Shown piece by piece: positions 1-6,733 of a stretch of DNA of 17,733 bases. Made by a program: the position numbers and the translations under genes. This stretch comes from JAUMXJ01 sp041781135. GTDB lineage: Bacteria > Bacillota > Clostridia > Peptostreptococcales > Acidaminobacteraceae. The notes below the pieces were generated by a model that was not told the origin of the DNA, searched no databases, and saw only the letters and a list, made by a program, of their open reading frames with translations. The DNA is taken from assembly GCA_041781135.1 (NCBI GenBank), contig JBHAZV010000043.1, positions 1 to 17,733 on the forward strand, in the 5' to 3' direction. Numbering within the stretch: position 1 is the first letter of the stretch; every line of letters starts with the position of its first letter.

Positions 1-46
<46 letters not shown>

Positions 47-91
47 AAAGGAATGACTGTGCTACTGCTGTTCAGTTTTGAGGGTTCTCGT

Positions 92-116
92 AAGACGCCA
101 GAAGGCGTCTTTTTTG
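92..116 (+). terminator. Intrinsic terminator after 16S rRNA
   Basis: An 8-bp perfect stem pairs AAGACGCC (92-99) with GGCGTCTT (104-111) around a 4-nt loop, followed by a T run. It lies about 45 bp beyond the 16S end, so it should end 16S transcription before any 23S gene. Confidence 0.9.
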
Positions 117-183
117 TTATGCGGAAATGGATATATTTTAATTATATTAGATTTAGCGAAAAGTTTTTGTTTAATTTTCAATC

Positions 184-222
184 TTGCAAATTTTGTACGA
201 AAAGTTTAGAGTATTCTAAATA
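184..222 (+). promoter_or_regulatory. Possible phaEC promoter
   Basis: Two overlapping sigma-A-like pairs sit in AT-rich DNA before phaE: TTGCAA (184-189) with TAGAGT (207-212), 17 bp apart, and TTGTAC (193-198) with TAAATA (217-222), 18 bp apart. Neither is close to consensus. A promoter is expected here because the 16S transcript should terminate at 92-116. Confidence 0.4.
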
Positions 223-241
223 AACACAGGAGGGTATGTGT

Positions 242-1279
242 ATGAACGCAGATTATTTTAAGCAAATGATGGATATGCAAAAGGATTTTTACGAAAACTG
301 GCAAAAGAATTTTTCGCCGGATCTAAGTGAGAATTTCGGAGCAATGTTTAAGCCGTATTTCGATTTGAATCAAAAATTTTTTGGCAGTTTGAAGTCGGGC
401 GATGCGTTTGACGTTTACAAAAAAATGCTCGGCGGAAGCGAGACGTATCTCTCGGTGTTTAAGCTATGGCAGAATCTTGTGGAAAACAGCATAAAACCGA
501 TGAAACTGAATGCAAAGGAAATGATCGAGAACTGGGAATCGGAGATGTCCAGAAATTTCACAGCCTATGTGATGCCGTATGTTCCTGAGCAGTTCAAGAC
601 TTATGTCAAAAATCCAACTACATTGTTCAAATTGTACAGGGATATTACCAATATGCTGCTTGGGCCGTGGCTTGACGATTACGAAGTCGATTTCGAGAAG
701 TACATTATTAAGGGACCGAATGAATATTCACTGGGTTATATAGATTTTGTTTCGCTTTGGAAGGAAAATTACGAGCTTACTATCGGAAAGATTCTTAATT
801 CACCTGCCTTTGGTTCAAACAGGGAGTATATAGAAAAACAGAATGAGTTTGTAAACACTTTTGTTCAGTACCTTACGAATATAGGCGAATTTTCCGCAAG
901 TATTTATGCGACTTCATTTGACACGGTTAAGAAGGTCATTGCGGATTTTGCAGAGATGGCTATGACAGATGCGCAGCCGAAGACCTTCAGAGAGTTTTAC
1001 GAATATTGGTCCAAGGAGATTGACGGCGCGTACGACAAGCTGTTTACAACTCAGGAGTTTTCAAAGCTCATAGGGCATTATGTCGACTCTACTATGGATT
1101 TCAAAATGAAGCTCGACAGTGTAATGGAAGATTTTGTAAAACTATTGCCGGTGCCGACACGTTCAGAGATGAACAGCCTTTACAAGACTGTCGATACCTT
1201 AAAAAGAGAAGTGCGAGATCTTAAAAAAGAAATCGAAGAATTAAAATCATGTTCAGGAGTAGAAAATGGCAACGTTTGA
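242..1279 (+). CDS. phaE: Class III PHA synthase subunit PhaE
   Basis: Accessory subunit of class III poly(3-hydroxyalkanoate) synthase, which polymerises 3-hydroxyacyl-CoA into storage granules together with PhaC. The 345-residue product matches the size and character of PhaE: Tyr/Phe/Met-rich and helical, with no catalytic motif. It ends in a charged heptad-like coiled coil of Lys/Glu/Leu over the last ~30 residues, typical of PhaE/PhaR-type proteins. I chose the ATG at 242 because AGGAGGG (228-234) is 7 nt upstream; the in-frame ATG at 236 is only 1 nt from that site. The 3' end overlaps phaC by 14 bp, implying translational coupling. PhaE is poorly conserved, so the call rests partly on the adjacent clear phaC. 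Confidence 0.88.
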   Translation: MNADYFKQMMDMQKDFYENWQKNFSPDLSENFGAMFKPYFDLNQKFFGSLKSGDAFDVYKKMLGGSETYLSVFKLWQNLVENSIKPMKLNAKEMIENWESEMSRNFTAYVMPYVPEQFKTYVKNPTTLFKLYRDITNMLLGPWLDDYEVDFEKYIIKGPNEYSLGYIDFVSLWKENYELTIGKILNSPAFGSNREYIEKQNEFVNTFVQYLTNIGEFSASIYATSFDTVKKVIADFAEMAMTDAQPKTFREFYEYWSKEIDGAYDKLFTTQEFSKLIGHYVDSTMDFKMKLDSVMEDFVKLLPVPTRSEMNSLYKTVDTLKREVRDLKKEIEELKSCSGVENGNV

Positions 1280-2324
1280 TTTTGCGGCTTCGTTAAAGGA
1301 AGTGCTTGATTTTCAGGAAAAAATGCTCGGCGGATTTAAGGTGCTTATGGATCTCGACTACAAGGGATCAGATATGACGCCCAAGCAGCTTGTCTACGAG
1401 GTGGATAAAGTAAAGCTGTATCACTACCTCCCGAGGGTCGAAAATCCTTCCAAAACTCCTACCATTATTGTATATGCGCTTGTCAATAAGCAGTATATGA
1501 TGGATCTGCAGCGGGATAAGAGCGTCATTATGAATTTGCTCGACCAGGGGCTGGATCTCTATATTATCGATTGGGGTTATCCGGAGAGGGAGGATATGTA
1601 TATAACCCTCGACGATTACATAAATTATTATCTCGACAGCTGCATAAACGAGATCATGAAGCGTGCAGGCGTTCCGCAGGTGAATGTGTTGGGCGTTTGT
1701 CAGGGCGGTACTTTTTCGCTGATATACACGGCGCTTCATCAGGAAAAGGTCAAAAATCTGGTAACTATGGTGACTCCGGCGAAGTTTGATATCGACGAGG
1801 GGCTTTTGATACAGTGGTCTAAGCATATGAATGTCAGCAAGATTGTGCAGGCGTATGGGGTGGTTCCGGGCGAGTTTATGAACTTTGGGTTCAATTTGTT
1901 AAAACCTTACCAGCTTATGGTTGATAAGTATGTGAATTTGATCGATAATATCGATAATCCTCAGGTGATGGAAAACTTTATGAGGATGGAGAAGTGGATA
2001 TTCGATTCTCCGGCGCAGGCTGGCAAGGCGTACGAGGAGTTTTTGGTGAAGCTTTATCAGAACAACGAGCTTGCAGAGGGCAGACTCGAAATCGGCGGAA
2101 AGCAGGTGTCGCTCAAAAATATTGTATGTCCTCTTCTAAATATCTACGCGGAGCAGGATCATTTGGTGCCGCCTGCTGCAACCATTCCTATAAATGACCT
2201 CGTCGGAAGCGAAGACAAGACGCTGCTTGCTTTTCCTGTCGGCCACATCGGAATGTATGTCAGCAGCAGGTCTCAGAGGGAAGTGGCTCCGTCTATTGCG
2301 GGCTGGCTCAACGAAAGAAGCTAA
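1266..2324 (+). CDS. phaC: Class III PHA synthase catalytic subunit PhaC
   Basis: Catalytic subunit of the PhaEC synthase. It transfers 3-hydroxyacyl groups from CoA onto the growing polyester at the granule surface. The 352-residue length is normal for class III PhaC; class I and II enzymes are about 560 or more. An alpha/beta-hydrolase fold is visible with the lipase-like box G-V-C-Q-G-G, giving nucleophile Cys145. The triad is completed by Asp298 (in AEQDHLVPP) and His327 (in PVGHIGM). The W-x-x-P segment near residues 103-106 (DWGYPE) is also typical. AGGAG just before ATG 1266 lies inside the end of phaE. No phaA, phaB, phaJ or phasin gene is in the window, so monomer supply must come from elsewhere, for example from crotonyl-CoA metabolism. 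Confidence 0.95.
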   Translation: MATFDFAASLKEVLDFQEKMLGGFKVLMDLDYKGSDMTPKQLVYEVDKVKLYHYLPRVENPSKTPTIIVYALVNKQYMMDLQRDKSVIMNLLDQGLDLYIIDWGYPEREDMYITLDDYINYYLDSCINEIMKRAGVPQVNVLGVCQGGTFSLIYTALHQEKVKNLVTMVTPAKFDIDEGLLIQWSKHMNVSKIVQAYGVVPGEFMNFGFNLLKPYQLMVDKYVNLIDNIDNPQVMENFMRMEKWIFDSPAQAGKAYEEFLVKLYQNNELAEGRLEIGGKQVSLKNIVCPLLNIYAEQDHLVPPAATIPINDLVGSEDKTLLAFPVGHIGMYVSSRSQREVAPSIAGWLNERS

Positions 2325-2479
2325 GTACAGAGCCGAAGTGCGAAGCTAAAGCGCAAAGCGCGCTGTGATAGTTAATGGACATGTGTTCAGTTGCAGTAAA
2401 CAGCACAGGTGTTACGTTTTTGTTGCAATTGCTGAAATCTTGAGTTGCAGTCCCTGTATACACAATAAAAGTAAAGTTG

Positions 2480-2511
2480 GGGGTGCGCTTTATGGCGTAC
2501 CCTGTTTTTTC
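2480..2511 (+). terminator. Intrinsic terminator after phaEC
   Basis: GGGTGCGC (2481-2488) pairs with GCGTACCC (2495-2502), including one G-T wobble, and is followed by TGTTTTTT. It ends the phaEC transcript and lies just before the 3' end of the converging ogg gene. Confidence 0.8.
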
Positions 2512-2530
2512 GTAAATTCAGTGATTTAGT

Positions 2531-3511
2531 TCACTTATTAGGTGATATTTTTTGCGAGCTAATTTCTCGCAGGTAAAAGAAAAGGTACTGCTGTGCAATT
2601 CCTGGATGGACTGCAAAGTGCTCTTCGGCAAATTTTTCGAAATCCCTCTCGATATTATATTTTGCGCTTAAAGCTTTTTTGATCCAGACATCGACCGGAA
2701 AAGCGTCCATGTGGCCGAGTCCGAAAAGCGCGACGCAATTAGCGACTTTTTCTCCGACGCCGTAAAGCTTGCGAAGCTCCCTCACAGCATTTTTGAATGA
2801 GGAATGTTCCGGCGTAAGCTCGTTCAGTCTTAATTCTCCCGACAAAATTTTAGCTGTCGCTTCCTTTATTCCTCTTGCCCGGTATCCTATAGCCCTGATA
2901 TTCGGAATGTCCGCAGCGCCTCTCACAAGAGCTTCGGGATTGGGGAAGTCATAGTATGCTCTGCCTTTGTATTCGCCGAGCGGACTGCCGAAGCGCAGGC
3001 ACATATCTTCTATGCTCAGTTTTATTTTTGGAATATTGTTGTTTGCCGAGATCATAAACGAAATAAGCGCTTCAAAAGGATCTTGTTTAAGTATTCGCAG
3101 ACCGGTGCAGTAGTCAGCCGCCTGCAACAGGAAGTTGTCATTGCTTTTTTTCGCGAACTCTGCGATTTCGCGCTGTATTTCGGAATAATCTTCGTTTAGA
3201 GATAAATAGCTTTTAAGCGCCCATAAATCATCTTTTTGGCAGGTTTGCTCGCAATTTTTGTTCGGCATCTGTTTGCGTGTTTGCTTGTAAAATTTGTTAA
3301 GCGCCCGTTCGTTTTCGCATAGGTGTGCGGCACTGTTTTTCTGATATACATAGCCGTTGCGCGTATTTAAGTCGATAATGCGTCCTTTTGCGACGCCGAT
3401 ATATCCGCCGTCGGGTTCGCAGCGGTTCCATCTGAAACATTGCCCGCATTCAAAAGTTTTTCGTATATCAAGCTCCAATGCGCTGCAAATTGTTATGTCG
3501 GATTTGCTCAT
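2531..3511 (-). CDS. ogg: 8-oxoguanine DNA glycosylase/AP lyase (OGG1 family)
   Basis: Bifunctional base-excision repair enzyme of the OGG1 family, removing 8-oxoguanine opposite C and nicking the abasic site. The 326-residue protein has an N-terminal OGG domain (residues ~1-115, with the G-Q-C-F-R-W segment near 23-28). Next comes the conserved S-A-N-N-N-I stretch (155-160) corresponding to S-N-N-N-I of human OGG1. The helix-hairpin-helix and Gly/Pro-Asp loop holds G-V-G-E-K-V-A-N-C with Schiff-base Lys255 and F-P-V-D-V-W with catalytic Asp274. The ATG at 3511 has no Shine-Dalgarno; its promoter predicts a leaderless mRNA starting at or next to the ATG. It stands alone, divergent from the tRNA-His cluster. 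Eight to nine Cys residues are present but show no FeS-cluster spacing. Confidence 0.93.
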   Translation of the reverse strand: MSKSDITICSALELDIRKTFECGQCFRWNRCEPDGGYIGVAKGRIIDLNTRNGYVYQKNSAAHLCENERALNKFYKQTRKQMPNKNCEQTCQKDDLWALKSYLSLNEDYSEIQREIAEFAKKSNDNFLLQAADYCTGLRILKQDPFEALISFMISANNNIPKIKLSIEDMCLRFGSPLGEYKGRAYYDFPNPEALVRGAADIPNIRAIGYRARGIKEATAKILSGELRLNELTPEHSSFKNAVRELRKLYGVGEKVANCVALFGLGHMDAFPVDVWIKKALSAKYNIERDFEKFAEEHFAVHPGIAQQYLFFYLREISSQKISPNK

Positions 3512-3517
3512 ACATTC

Positions 3518-3546
3518 AATTTAGCACAGCATATGCTGTAATTCAA
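3518..3546 (-). promoter_or_regulatory. ogg promoter with palindromic spacer
   Basis: On the minus strand TTGAAT (3546-3541) and TAAATT (3523-3518) are separated by exactly 17 bp. The 14-bp perfect palindrome ACAGCATATGCTGT (3526-3539) fills almost the whole spacer, as a repressor operator would. The expected start point falls on or next to the ATG at 3511. Confidence 0.6.
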
Positions 3547-3607
3547 GGAGGAAACCGCGCTTACCCTCAAGCGTCAAAGAATTTTTCGAAAAAATGCATT
3601 TTGGTTG

Positions 3608-3636
3608 TTGACAACGCTGTAGGCATTAGTTATAAT
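3608..3636 (+). promoter_or_regulatory. tRNA-His-Gln-Lys promoter
   Basis: Perfect sigma-A consensus: TTGACA (3608-3613) and TATAAT (3631-3636) with a 17-bp spacer, ending 20 bp before tRNA-His. Confidence 0.93.
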
Positions 3637-3655
3637 CTTTTAGTCGGTAGTGCAT

Positions 3656-3732
3656 GGCGACTATCGTCAAGCGGTTAAGACACAGGATTGTGGCTCCTGC
3701 ACACGTGGGTTCGAATCCCACTAGTCGCCCCA
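3656..3732 (+). tRNA. tRNA-His (GTG)
   Basis: Complete cloverleaf with anticodon GTG. It has the extra 5' G(-1) paired to C73 that marks tRNA-His, and an encoded CCA at 3730-3732. First gene of a three-tRNA transcript. Confidence 0.96.
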
Positions 3733-3735
3733 TCT

Positions 3736-3810
3736 TGGGGATTGGCCAAGCGGTAAGGCAACGGACTCTGACTCCGTCATTCATAGGTTCGAATCCTATA
3801 TCCCCAGCCA
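3736..3810 (+). tRNA. tRNA-Gln (CTG)
   Basis: Acceptor stem TGGGGAT/ATCCCCA, anticodon stem ACGGA/TCCGT, seven-base loop CTCTGAC with anticodon CTG, discriminator G and encoded CCA (3808-3810). The C at the wobble position restricts it to CAG, so a separate TTG isoacceptor is needed for CAA. Confidence 0.94.
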
Positions 3811-3815
3811 CACAA

Positions 3816-3891
3816 GGTCCATTAGCTCAGTTGGTAGAGCACTTGACTCTTAATCAAGGTGTCCCGCGTTCGAGCCGCGGATGGATCACCA
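3816..3891 (+). tRNA. tRNA-Lys (CTT)
   Basis: Acceptor stem GGTCCAT/ATGGATC (one G-T pair), anticodon stem CTTGA/TCAAG, anticodon CTT, perfect T stem CCGCG/CGCGG and encoded CCA (3889-3891). It reads AAG only. Confidence 0.95.
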
Positions 3892-3896
3892 GAAGC

Positions 3897-3930
3897 AAAA
3901 AAAGCAGATTTCGTATATCTGCTTTTTTTG
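3897..3930. terminator. Bidirectional intrinsic terminator
   Basis: AAAGCAGAT (3901-3909) pairs with ATCTGCTTT (3917-3925), with an A run before and a T run after. It can end the tRNA transcript on the plus strand and the transporter transcript on the minus strand. Confidence 0.88.
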
Positions 3931-3933
3931 TTT

Positions 3934-4002
3934 AATCAGCGTTTGTTTAATTGGCACTTAATCGGTGTTCAATCAGCGTTTGTTTGCTTAATCAGCGTTT
4001 GT
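3934..4002 (+). repeat. Short direct repeat, three copies
   Basis: The 13-mer AATCAGCGTTTGT occurs at 3934, 3971 and 3990. Copies 1 and 2 extend to 15 bases, and a degenerate AATCGGTGTT lies at about 3960. The block fills the gap between the tRNA terminator and the stop codon of the minus-strand transporter. It looks like a small local duplication; no function is evident. Confidence 0.7.
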
Positions 4003-4011
4003 GATTCGGTA

Positions 4012-5514
4012 TCAATAATTTGTCAGCATGCCAAACATCAATATCGCGCTGGTCAGAAACAGGATTATAATCTGGAATTTCAGTGACCATCTGACCCATT
4101 TTGTGTAGCTGACATCTGCCAGTCCGAGTGAAATCAGCAGTACGGGGTTTGTAGGGTAGAAGGTATTGGAAAATCCATCGCCGAATGCAAATGCGAGCAC
4201 GCAGAGCTGCGGCGAAATCCCGAAAATCTGCGCAATAGGAACTATGAGAGGCATCAACATAAAAGCTTTTGCAGAACCGGAAGCAACAAAGAAATTCATT
4301 ATCAATACTATAAAGTAAATAAATAGTATAACAGACCATTTTGGCATATTCTGTGCGGCTTCCACAGCTGCGTGGAGTATTGTTCCGAGAATTTTTGCCT
4401 CTTCAAGGGTGAATCTTATGGATGCCGCCATTAATATCATTGCGGTTGCCGGAAGCACGCCGGACACACCCTTGATAAAGTTCGATGCGAGCTGCCGCGC
4501 GTTCATTCCTGCAGTTAATGGCGCCGCTATGCCAGCTATAAGGAATATCAGAGCTACGATGATCATGGTCAGATCCTGAAACGCCGGAATAAATGTGGAG
4601 CTGATTACAAAGGCGATGCCTGCGAGCATAATAACTCCGAACACTGTAAGTGCTGTATCCATGCGTTTGGACGCGCCTAAGTTGTCGTTTTTTGCGTTGT
4701 CGTTTTTCGTGCTGCTGTCTTTTAAGCCGACGCTTTTCGCACCGCGGTCATTTGCGTCGATGTTATGCTTGTCGGTATTGTCGCCTTCTGATTTTGTTTG
4801 CCTGCTTTCGATTTTTTTGGCATGAAATATCAAAAAAGCAAGAAGAGCTGCGTAGATGACTGCAAAGCTTAGCAGCCTGAGCGAAGCGCCGGAGAATAGC
4901 GGCAGTCCTGCTAAATTTTGCGCGACGCCGACGGTGAACGGATTGAACACGCCTGCGGCAAATCCGCAGCCTGCTGCGAGAAGGCTCATGCCAAGTCCTG
5001 TGAGCGCGTCCCAGCCGAGGCTAAGCGAAAGCGCCACAACTATCGGAACGAGCGGAATACATTCTTCGTAAGAGCCAACCAGCGAACCGAGTGCCATAAA
5101 GAAAAATGTTATAAATGCCAGAAGCCTGTATTTTGAAGCGGCATAGCGGCGCGTTATCTTAGAGAGCATGTACTTCATCAGTCCGCAGTTTTCGAGGCTG
5201 TTAAACGCGCCGCCGATTATCAGCAGGAATAATAAAACTGCTATTAGCGTTGCACCGCCCGGTGTTCCAAGTACGAGCAGCGGAGAGAGAAGCCATTTCC
5301 AAAACGGGATGCCGCCCTCTGTACTTTGGAATCCGGCGGCGGTATCTATGACTGTATTTCCCTGTTTGTCTGTTACATACGAATACTCTCCGCCCGGGAT
5401 TAAAAAAGTAAGAATGTAGCACAGCGCCATCAGCACAAAAATCACCGCAGTAGCCGTCAAAAATGAACGTGCGCTGATATTGAGCGCATTTTTTGGTTTA
5501 TCGTCTTTTTGCAT
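4012..5514 (-). CDS. YfcC/DcuC-family membrane transporter
   Basis: Polytopic inner-membrane carrier of the YfcC (DcuC/C4-dicarboxylate carrier-like) family. Members are annotated as basic amino acid, peptide or dicarboxylate carriers; the substrate cannot be told here. The 500-residue protein has about a dozen hydrophobic segments. It has the family-like N-terminal stretch F-L-I-P-G-G-E-Y (37-44), the motif G-V-F-N-P-F-T-V-G-V-A-Q (188-199), and near the C-terminus an S-G-S-A-K-A segment followed by F-G-D-G-F-S-N and Y-P-T-N-P. Residues ~232-285 form a hydrophilic Asn/Asp/Lys-rich cytoplasmic-type loop with a K-N-D-N repeat, probably a linker between two halves. The ATG at 5514 is chosen because AGGAGG lies 5-6 nt upstream; a longer frame to 5589 has no such site. 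In an amino-acid fermenter, uptake or exchange of an amino acid is plausible but is inference. Confidence 0.85.
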   Translation of the reverse strand: MQKDDKPKNALNISARSFLTATAVIFVLMALCYILTFLIPGGEYSYVTDKQGNTVIDTAAGFQSTEGGIPFWKWLLSPLLVLGTPGGATLIAVLLFLLIIGGAFNSLENCGLMKYMLSKITRRYAASKYRLLAFITFFFMALGSLVGSYEECIPLVPIVVALSLSLGWDALTGLGMSLLAAGCGFAAGVFNPFTVGVAQNLAGLPLFSGASLRLLSFAVIYAALLAFLIFHAKKIESRQTKSEGDNTDKHNIDANDRGAKSVGLKDSSTKNDNAKNDNLGASKRMDTALTVFGVIMLAGIAFVISSTFIPAFQDLTMIIVALIFLIAGIAAPLTAGMNARQLASNFIKGVSGVLPATAMILMAASIRFTLEEAKILGTILHAAVEAAQNMPKWSVILFIYFIVLIMNFFVASGSAKAFMLMPLIVPIAQIFGISPQLCVLAFAFGDGFSNTFYPTNPVLLISLGLADVSYTKWVRWSLKFQIIILFLTSAILMFGMLTNY

Positions 5515-5620
5515 AATGCCCTCCTGCTCTATTTTACCATTATTTGTAGCGATACGCTGCGAATGGCGCTGGTGACGAATAATTAACATTTATTAAATGC
5601 AAGCACAAGTTTATCATTTT

Positions 5621-5650
5621 TTGACTCGAGCAGGCGGCTTGTATTATAAT
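5621..5650 (+). promoter_or_regulatory. Promoter, target unknown
   Basis: TTGACT (5621-5626) and TATAAT (5645-5650) with an 18-bp spacer read rightward. No coding sequence follows before the next terminator-like hairpin. Confidence 0.6.
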
Positions 5651-5656
5651 AACTGA

Positions 5657-5825
5657 AAAATATATGTTAAGCGCAGAAGTTCTGATATGCTAAACGCAGA
5701 AGTCCTGTATTATGCAACATTTTAGTGCGGTTGCCATGCGCTTGGTGATGTCGGATTGATTGTTATTATATTTTGACACCACTTTTGTAGGTGCTTTGTG
5801 CTTATGGGTGTCGGGTCTTTTTTTA
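5657..5825 (+). ncRNA. Candidate small RNA (~170 nt)
   Basis: Defined only by the promoter ending at 5650 and a terminator-like hairpin at its 3' end: GACACC (5775-5780) pairs with GGTGTC (5807-5812), followed by a run of seven or more T (5818-5824). It contains two near-identical dyads. I do not recognise 6S RNA, 4.5S RNA, tmRNA, RNase P RNA or a known riboswitch in it. The closing hairpin has a large loop, so this is tentative. Confidence 0.3.
5674..5707. repeat. Two tandem dyads
   Basis: CAGAAGTTCTG (5674-5684) is a perfect palindrome around a central base. CAGAAGTCCTG (5697-5707) is a near copy 23 bp away; the shared unit is CGCAGAAGTYCTG. The spacing of about two helical turns, just downstream of a -10 element, fits a pair of operators. 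They could equally be RNA structure. Confidence 0.5.
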
Positions 5826-5851
5826 CGGGAAAATGAATTTGATTTTTGGGC

Positions 5852-5880
5852 TTGACAAACTTGTGTGCAGGGGGTATCAT
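5852..5880 (+). promoter_or_regulatory. tRNA-Cys-Arg promoter
   Basis: TTGACA (5852-5857) and TATCAT (5875-5880) with a 17-bp spacer, 41 bp before tRNA-Cys. Confidence 0.88.
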
Positions 5881-5921
5881 TTATTGGTTAGTTGAGTTTG
5901 GGATGATACCTTTAATTTTCC

Positions 5922-5996
5922 GGCGGCGTAGCCAAGTGGTAAGGCACAGGTCTGCAAAACCTTTATTCACCAGTTCAAATCTGGTCGCCGCCTCCA
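5922..5996 (+). tRNA. tRNA-Cys (GCA)
   Basis: Acceptor GGCGGCG/CGCCGCC, anticodon GCA in loop CTGCAAA, T stem ACCAG/CTGGT, discriminator T and encoded CCA (5994-5996). The top pair of the anticodon stem is a C-T mismatch, a minor oddity. Confidence 0.94.
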
Positions 5997-5999
5997 TCT

Positions 6000-6076
6000 G
6001 CAGCCTTAGCTCAACTGGATAGAGTCCCTGACTACGAATCAGGCGGTTACAGGTTCGAGTCCTGTAGGTTGCACCA
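6000..6076 (+). tRNA. tRNA-Arg (ACG)
   Basis: Acceptor GCAGCCT/AGGTTGC (one G-T pair), anticodon stem CCTGA/TCAGG, anticodon ACG, T stem ACAGG/CCTGT and encoded CCA (6074-6076). A34 implies editing to inosine by TadA, which reads CGU, CGC and CGA. Confidence 0.95.
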
Positions 6077-6107
6077 CAGAGATTTTGCAAATGTCTGTAA
6101 AACAAGG

Positions 6108-6148
6108 AATCTCACTAATCGCAATGGTTAGTGGGATTTTCGTTTTTG
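6108..6148 (+). terminator. Intrinsic terminator after tRNA-Arg
   Basis: An 11-bp stem pairs AATCTCACTAA (6108-6118) with TTAGTGGGATT (6128-6138), one wobble pair, followed by TTTCGTTTTTG. Confidence 0.85.
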
Positions 6149-6509
6149 TGATATGCGGCGTTATTTGGCATTAGAGTTTTTATGCGCCAGGGCTGTCTGT
6201 GCGTCCGTTTTTGTAGCAAATCTGCGCCTGCATATGCACTTTTTTCTGTTTTGGGGCATATGCGAAAAACATACAGTGCATCTTTCCGTCTTTTCTCTGT
6301 ACGGCGTAGTAGTCATATCACTCATTATACACTTAAAATTTGTAGTTTATACCGCTTTGCTTAAGTATGGCATTCGCAGTATGCCGAGATTTAATTTTAC
6401 ATCACTTTTTCAATCAGAGCGCCTCGCAAAGTCTTTGAAAAATTGATGTTTTGCTCGGTAGCTTTGTCGTTTAACCATTTGGGGAATGTCATTATTGTCA
6501 CTCAAGGTG

Positions 6510-6537
6510 AGTATAACATGTATGCACGTGGCGTCAA
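6510..6537 (-). promoter_or_regulatory. Possible leftward promoter
   Basis: On the minus strand TTGACG (6537-6532) and TATACT (6515-6510) have a 16-bp spacer. No gene is visible downstream on that strand before the tRNA terminator. Confidence 0.35.
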
Positions 6538-6601
6538 GTACATAGCAATAAGTGTATTCTATAATATAATAATTCGCATTGTACTGTTTGCCGCATGCCG
6601 C

Positions 6602-6636
6602 AGCTGTTTCCATTTTGGAAACAGCTATAATTTTCT
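6602..6636 (+). terminator. Hairpin, possible terminator
   Basis: A perfect 10-bp stem, AGCTGTTTCC (6602-6611) with GGAAACAGCT (6617-6626), has a 5-nt loop and is followed by ATAATTTTCTT. The T tract is imperfect and no upstream gene is known, so the role is uncertain. Confidence 0.5.
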
Positions 6637-6687
6637 TCACACAAGTTAATGAATTATAGGCCGCTGTCGCAACCGATATTCGAGGTT

Positions 6688-6716
6688 TTGCAAAAGAATG
6701 CAGATAGTGATATAGT
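6688..6716 (+). promoter_or_regulatory. Promoter of the ECF S-component gene
   Basis: TTGCAA (6688-6693) and TATAGT (6711-6716) with a 17-bp spacer. The expected start point (~6723) lies at the first bases of the GGAGG ribosome binding site (6724-6728), giving a very short leader. Confidence 0.6.
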
Positions 6717-6733
6717 GTCCTCTGGAGGTTTTT

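Larger units (their letters stand above)
5515..5921. other. Intergenic region with a possible small RNA
   Basis: About 400 bp with no credible coding frame between the divergent transporter and tRNA-Cys. It contains a plus-strand promoter (5621-5650), two dyads just downstream, a hairpin followed by a T run (5775-5825), and the tRNA promoter (5852-5880). Confidence 0.6.
6149..6710. other. Apparently gene-free AT-rich region
   Basis: About 560 bp with no convincing gene. Open frames of 60-97 codons exist on both strands but lack ribosome binding sites and recognisable sequence. Visible signals are a minus-strand promoter-like pair (6510-6537), a 10-bp perfect hairpin (6602-6626), and two GCATATGC palindromes about 26 bp apart (near 6230 and 6256). 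It may be a decayed gene or hold an unrecognised RNA. Confidence 0.5.

Noticed and set aside
3654..3935. Open frames across the tRNA cluster on both strands
   Set aside because: They run through three complete tRNA genes; similar spurious proteins are common in databases.
3934..4002. CRISPR array
   Set aside because: Repeats are only 13 bases, spacing is irregular (37 and 19 bp) and no cas gene is present.
4012..5589. Longer start of the transporter at 5589
   Set aside because: The extra 25 residues are charged and lack a ribosome binding site; AGGAGG stands just before the ATG at 5514.
6153..6446. 97-codon plus-strand open frame
   Set aside because: No Shine-Dalgarno, no promoter close by, a composition with many rare residues, and a start just behind a tRNA terminator.
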